Assembly: GCF_013376045.1 (NCBI RefSeq)
Contig: NZ_JABMJG010000003.1
Location: 558,001 to 622,000, forward strand
Length of the DNA stretch: 64,000 bases
Source of the DNA: Variovorax sp. SG517
Lineage (GTDB): Bacteria > Pseudomonadota > Gammaproteobacteria > Burkholderiales > Burkholderiaceae_C
Direction of reading: 5' to 3'
Shown here: one piece after another, positions 61,537-64,000 of the stretch
How positions within the stretch are numbered: position 1 is the stretch's first letter
Layout: every line of letters starts with the position of its first letter
Made by a program: the position numbers and the translations under genes
The notes under the pieces: generated by a model
Database searches by the model: none
Seen by the model: only the letters and a program-made list of their open reading frames with translations
What the model was told of the DNA's origin: nothing

Positions 61537-61882
61537 AGCCAGGATCGGTGCGGATCGAGCCCCGGTCCCGGTGGTTGTGAAGCCGCCCCAGCGTGTTCTC
61601 GATCAGGCGCTTGAGCTTGTCGGACGCCCCCCGGAAGGCCTCGTCGAGGCTCGCCGCGTGCTGCGTCACCGCCAGCGGCTGGTGGTGCGCCAGGCGCGCC
61701 TCCATCACGCAGCACTTGTCGCCGCTGCCGGCCTTGTCGTGGTTCTCGTCGCTCAGGTGTACCTCGACGCGCGTCACGTCATCGACGAAACGGCTCAGGT
61801 TCTGCTTGATCTCCGCATCGGCCCAACGCTCCAGCGCGTCCTTGTTGGTGATGCCGTTGCTCGTGTTGACCTGTATCTGCAT
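61523..61882 (-). CDS. Ribosome hibernation-promoting factor / RaiA-like protein
   Basis: A 119-residue S30AE-domain protein. MQIQVNTSNGITNKDALERWADAEIKQNLSRFVDDVTRVEVHLSD and HAASLDEAFRGASDKLKRLIENTL match the HPF/RaiA fold. It lacks the long-HPF C-terminal extension, so it is a short-type factor and would stabilise inactive ribosomes in stationary phase. The middle contains an insert CCVMEARLAHH, unusual for canonical HPF. It is monocistronic. Confidence 0.83.
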   Translation of the reverse strand: MQIQVNTSNGITNKDALERWADAEIKQNLSRFVDDVTRVEVHLSDENHDKAGSGDKCCVMEARLAHHQPLAVTQHAASLDEAFRGASDKLKRLIENTLGRLHNHRDRGSIRTDPGFIAE

Positions 61883-62003
61883 TCAATGTCCCCGCTGGAT
61901 GGATGAACGAAGGCCCACTGTGCGCCCTCGGGCGCCGGATGGCGCGTAGGTCTATTCCCTACCCGCGCGCCGGGCAGGGTCTGCGATGCCGCCGCGGGCC
62001 CGC

Positions 62004-62432
62004 TCAGCTCTGGATGTAGGTGGTCAGCTGCTCGATGGTGGCTTCCTGGTCCGAGATGATGTCGTCCATCAGGTCCTGGATGGAAATCATGCCGACCACC
62101 TTGTCGCCGTCGACCACCGGCAGGTGGCGGAACTTGCGCTGGCTCATGAGCGCCATGCAGGCGCGGGTGCGGGTCTGGGGGGTGACGGTCATCACGTCGG
62201 GCGTCATGATCTCGCGCACCTTCATTTCCTTCGAGTTCTTGCCCTGCAGCGCCACCTTGCGGGTGTAGTCGCGCTCGGAGAGGAAGCCCACCAGCCTCTC
62301 GCCGTCCATCACCATCAGCGCGCCCACCTCGAAGCGCGCCAGGATGGAAAGCGCGTCGAACACGCTGGTGTCGGGGGAGGTGCGCCATGCCGCGGAATCA
62401 TGGCGCTTGAGCAGTTCGGAGACGGGTTTCAT
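62004..62432 (-). CDS. CBS-domain protein
   Basis: A 142-residue protein of two CBS motifs: one at FDALSILARFEVGALMVMDGERLVGFLSERDYTRKV and one at RACMALMSQRKFRHLPVVDGDKVVGMISIQDLMDDI. A Bateman pair like this binds adenosine nucleotides and acts as an energy sensor. The linker has IMTPDVMTVTPQTR. I use the ATG at 62432, with GGAG 9 nt upstream; an ATG at 62447 adds five residues. No catalytic domain is attached. Confidence 0.9.
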   Translation of the reverse strand: MKPVSELLKRHDSAAWRTSPDTSVFDALSILARFEVGALMVMDGERLVGFLSERDYTRKVALQGKNSKEMKVREIMTPDVMTVTPQTRTRACMALMSQRKFRHLPVVDGDKVVGMISIQDLMDDIISDQEATIEQLTTYIQS

Positions 62433-62577
62433 CGTTGGCAACTCCATGAAGGGTTTCGATTCGACCGACGCTCGGGCGCCGCACTCGCTCAAATCATAGG
62501 GGCGATGAATGACCGCGCGGCGCAAAAAACTCTAAGGGAATGCGCGTGTGTGCAGGACACGCGCAATGCGCGAGAAC

Positions 62578-63204
62578 TTAAGGCTGCGCAGTCGCCGTCG
62601 CAGGGGTGGCGATGAACACGCGGCTCAGCGCAACGGCGTCGCCCACCACCGTCTTCACCAGGCCCTTCTCGTCGAACTGCACCTGGAACTCCGACCAGCT
62701 GTCGCGCCAGTAGCGCCACACGGGTGCGTCGAGGCTGGGGTTCTCGCTGGACACCGGGTAGGCGATGGCCATCAGCACCTGCTCGCGCGTCATGCCGGGC
62801 ATCACCTTGCCGGCGAGGATGGCGTCGCGCACCGGCGCGGGGAAGGTCGCCAGCTTCTGCTTCGGGTCTGCCGTCACCACGTAGCGTTGCGCGAAAGTCG
62901 GCAGCGGGATGTTGCGGCTGTAGTCGTTCTTGATGCGCTGCGGCTTGCCGGCGAGGTCGAGGCTGAACCAGCGGAAGTCGTAGGCCGTGATGCGCGCCGG
63001 GGTGCCCACGGGGACGATGCTCGTGCCCTGCTCGTCGTAGTTGATGTCGCTGATCGAGTCGCCGTAGGTGCGCATGTTGCAGCACAGGAAGCCGCTGACC
63101 AGCGGGCCGGGCGGCGGGGAGGGCCGCTGGGCGTGGGCGACGGTGATGGACGCGGGCACGACGGTGGCTGCCAGCAGGGCGGCAGCGGCAAGGCGCTTGA
63201 ACAT
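62578..63204 (-). CDS. Exported hypothetical protein with BamE-like end
   Basis: A 208-residue protein with a signal peptide (LAAAALLAATVVPASITVAHA, cleavage about residue 26). GFLCCNMRTYGDSISD carries two adjacent Cys. The C-terminal part ILAGKVMPGMTREQVLMAIAYP followed by EFQVQFDEKGLVKTVVGD recalls the BamE/SmpA fold (G-M-T-x-x-x-V plus strand). It may be a periplasmic envelope protein. I do not know a characterised relative. The GAGGG box and signal support the ATG at 63204. Confidence 0.7.
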   Translation of the reverse strand: MFKRLAAAALLAATVVPASITVAHAQRPSPPPGPLVSGFLCCNMRTYGDSISDINYDEQGTSIVPVGTPARITAYDFRWFSLDLAGKPQRIKNDYSRNIPLPTFAQRYVVTADPKQKLATFPAPVRDAILAGKVMPGMTREQVLMAIAYPVSSENPSLDAPVWRYWRDSWSEFQVQFDEKGLVKTVVGDAVALSRVFIATPATATAQP

Positions 63205-63325
63205 GGTTGGATTTCCCTCGGGGTTGTTGGAATCGCTGCCGGACCGCTGTCGAGCCGCAGTCTGTGGCCAGCCAAGGGATTCTAGGAGCGAACAATCCGG
63301 CAACGAAGGCAGAATGCCCGCATGC

Positions 63326-63343
63326 AGCTATCGAAAGCGTAGC
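63326..63343. repeat. AGCTATC...TAGC element, copy 2
   Basis: AGCTATCGAAAGCGTAGC lies in the intergenic region between the BamE-like gene and the permuted GTPase. It is 15 of 18 identical to the copy at 57808-57825. The palindromic GCTA/TAGC arms are kept while the interior has A to G changes, which suggests the ends rather than the middle are conserved. Confidence 0.55.
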
Positions 63344-63444
63344 AACCAGCTTGCGTTCAGGTTCCCGGTTCACAATGCGCACCGGCCCTGCGCGGCCCCA
63401 TTCCCCACACACAGAGACAGCGCGAAAGAAAGAAGCCCCCACCG

Positions 63445-64000
63445 ATGGCGATCCAGTGGTTCCCCGGTCACATGTATTCGACCCAGAAGGCCATCACCGA
63501 GCGGGTGAAGGACATCGACGTGGTCATCGAGCTGCTCGACGCACGCCTGCCCGGCTCCAGCGCCAACCCAATGCTGGCCGAACTCACGGCCGGCCGGCCC
63601 ACGCTGAAGGTGCTCAACAAGCAGGACCTCGCCGACCCCGAGCGCACCGCGCTCTGGCTGGCGCACTACAACGCGTTGCCGGCCACCCGCGCCATTCCCC
63701 TCGACGCGAGCCAGACCACTCCGGCCCAGCAGATCGTGAAGGCCTGCCACGAGCTCTCGCCCAACCGCGGCGGGCTGGCCAAGCCGATGCGGGTGCTGAT
63801 CTGCGGCATTCCCAACGTGGGCAAGTCGACCCTCATCAACACGCTCACCGGCAGCCGCAAGGCCAAGACCGGCGACGAGGCCGGCATCACCAAGCTCGAA
63901 CAGCGCATCACGCTGGCCGGCGACTTCTATCTTTGGGACACGCCCGGCATGCTGTGGCCGCGCATCATCGTGCCCAAGAGCGGCTACAACCTCGCGGCCA
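63445..64000 (+). CDS. YlqF/RbgA-family circularly permuted GTPase (N-terminal part, 3' end outside window)
   Basis: The open frame runs to the window end (185 codons present). The permuted order of the G motifs is clear: G4 NKQDL comes first, then G1 GIPNVGKSTLI, then G3 DTPG. The N-terminal WFPGHMYSTQKAITERVKDIDVVIELLDARLP is the YlqF/RbgA signature. It assists late 50S ribosomal subunit assembly. GAAAGAAAGAAGC lies before the ATG at 63445, a plausible ribosome site. The upstream region contains a palindromic repeat element. Confidence 0.9.
   Translation, partial: MAIQWFPGHMYSTQKAITERVKDIDVVIELLDARLPGSSANPMLAELTAGRPTLKVLNKQDLADPERTALWLAHYNALPATRAIPLDASQTTPAQQIVKACHELSPNRGGLAKPMRVLICGIPNVGKSTLINTLTGSRKAKTGDEAGITKLEQRITLAGDFYLWDTPGMLWPRIIVPKSGYNLAA

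Overview
The window is a high-GC, gene-dense chromosomal segment that looks like a member of the Comamonadaceae (Betaproteobacteria), most likely Variovorax or a close relative. This rests on protein content (two Bug/TctC-type solute receptors, an orphan TAXI receptor, an E. coli-type GshA, a fused PabB-PabC, an EgtB/EgtD pair, a VF530-family protein, many LysR/MerR/GntR regulators) and on three copies of a structured roughly 90-bp intergenic element. It is an inference from recalled family distributions, not a database result. I see no rRNA, tRNA, CRISPR array, prophage, transposase or replication origin. No gene-free stretch exceeds 300 bp; the longest are 53501-53762, 63205-63444, 26964-27201 and 36362-36582.

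Layout. 1-8.1 kb: the 3' end of ettA with its terminator, a MerR/carboxymuconolactone-decarboxylase pair controlled by a textbook MerR promoter, pabBC overlapping an orphan TAXI receptor, a P1 peptidase, a DadA-like oxidase and a LysR regulator. 8.2-9.1 kb: a PEP-mutase/isocitrate-lyase family gene. 9.1-13.8 kb (minus strand): a copper-handling operon (metal-associated small protein, TolC lipoprotein, Tat-exported multicopper oxidase, cupredoxin, DUF411, CusF-like). 13.9-16.8 kb: a tightly overlapping run of housekeeping genes (GNAT, DUF1439, glycerophosphodiesterase, small protein) plus a small kinase-like ATPase. 17-20.8 kb: a polar amino-acid ABC importer with its GntR regulator and an inverted-repeat operator. 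20.9-24.6 kb: an MFS/MBL-fold/SDR/NTF2-like catabolic-looking operon, divergent from a Crp/Fnr regulator.

25.5-33.9 kb: Bug receptor, OsmC, acyl-CoA ligase, Sel1-repeat protein, thermonuclease, PhoX and NDH-2. 34-37.6 kb: the ergothioneine pair egtB-egtD, then DUF427 and a 2OG-Fe dioxygenase. 37.7-46.5 kb: stress protein, pseudouridine synthase, MFS exporter, a three-gene mini-operon (50-aa basic protein, VF530 protein, ferredoxin), a GNAT, membrane proteins, an unusual 248-aa protein, and a beta-propeller lipoprotein. 46.5-53.5 kb: enoyl-CoA hydratase, a LysR-flanked MHS transporter/DUF2817 peptidase pair, GST, AraC and SDR. 53.5-55.5 kb: a zinc-homeostasis unit (CobW GTPase behind two Zur-like palindromes, convergent with a Fur/Zur regulator), with a decapitated NTF2-like gene remnant in its promoter region. 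55.6-64 kb: Bug receptor with an abnormal tail, esterase, ABM monooxygenase, gshA, SDR, a SnoaL/MerR pair with its own MerR-type promoter, a ribosome-hibernation factor, a CBS protein, a BamE-like exported protein and the start of a circularly permuted GTPase.

The candidates most worth a second look are the unassigned NTF2/SDR/MBL/MFS locus with its Crp/Fnr regulator; the structured repeat that abuts stop codons; the two MerR circuits sharing one operator architecture; the double Zur-like site; the 248-aa protein with an L7/L12-like tail; the three convergent gene pairs sharing a CTAG stop; and the receptor whose stop codon appears to have been lost.
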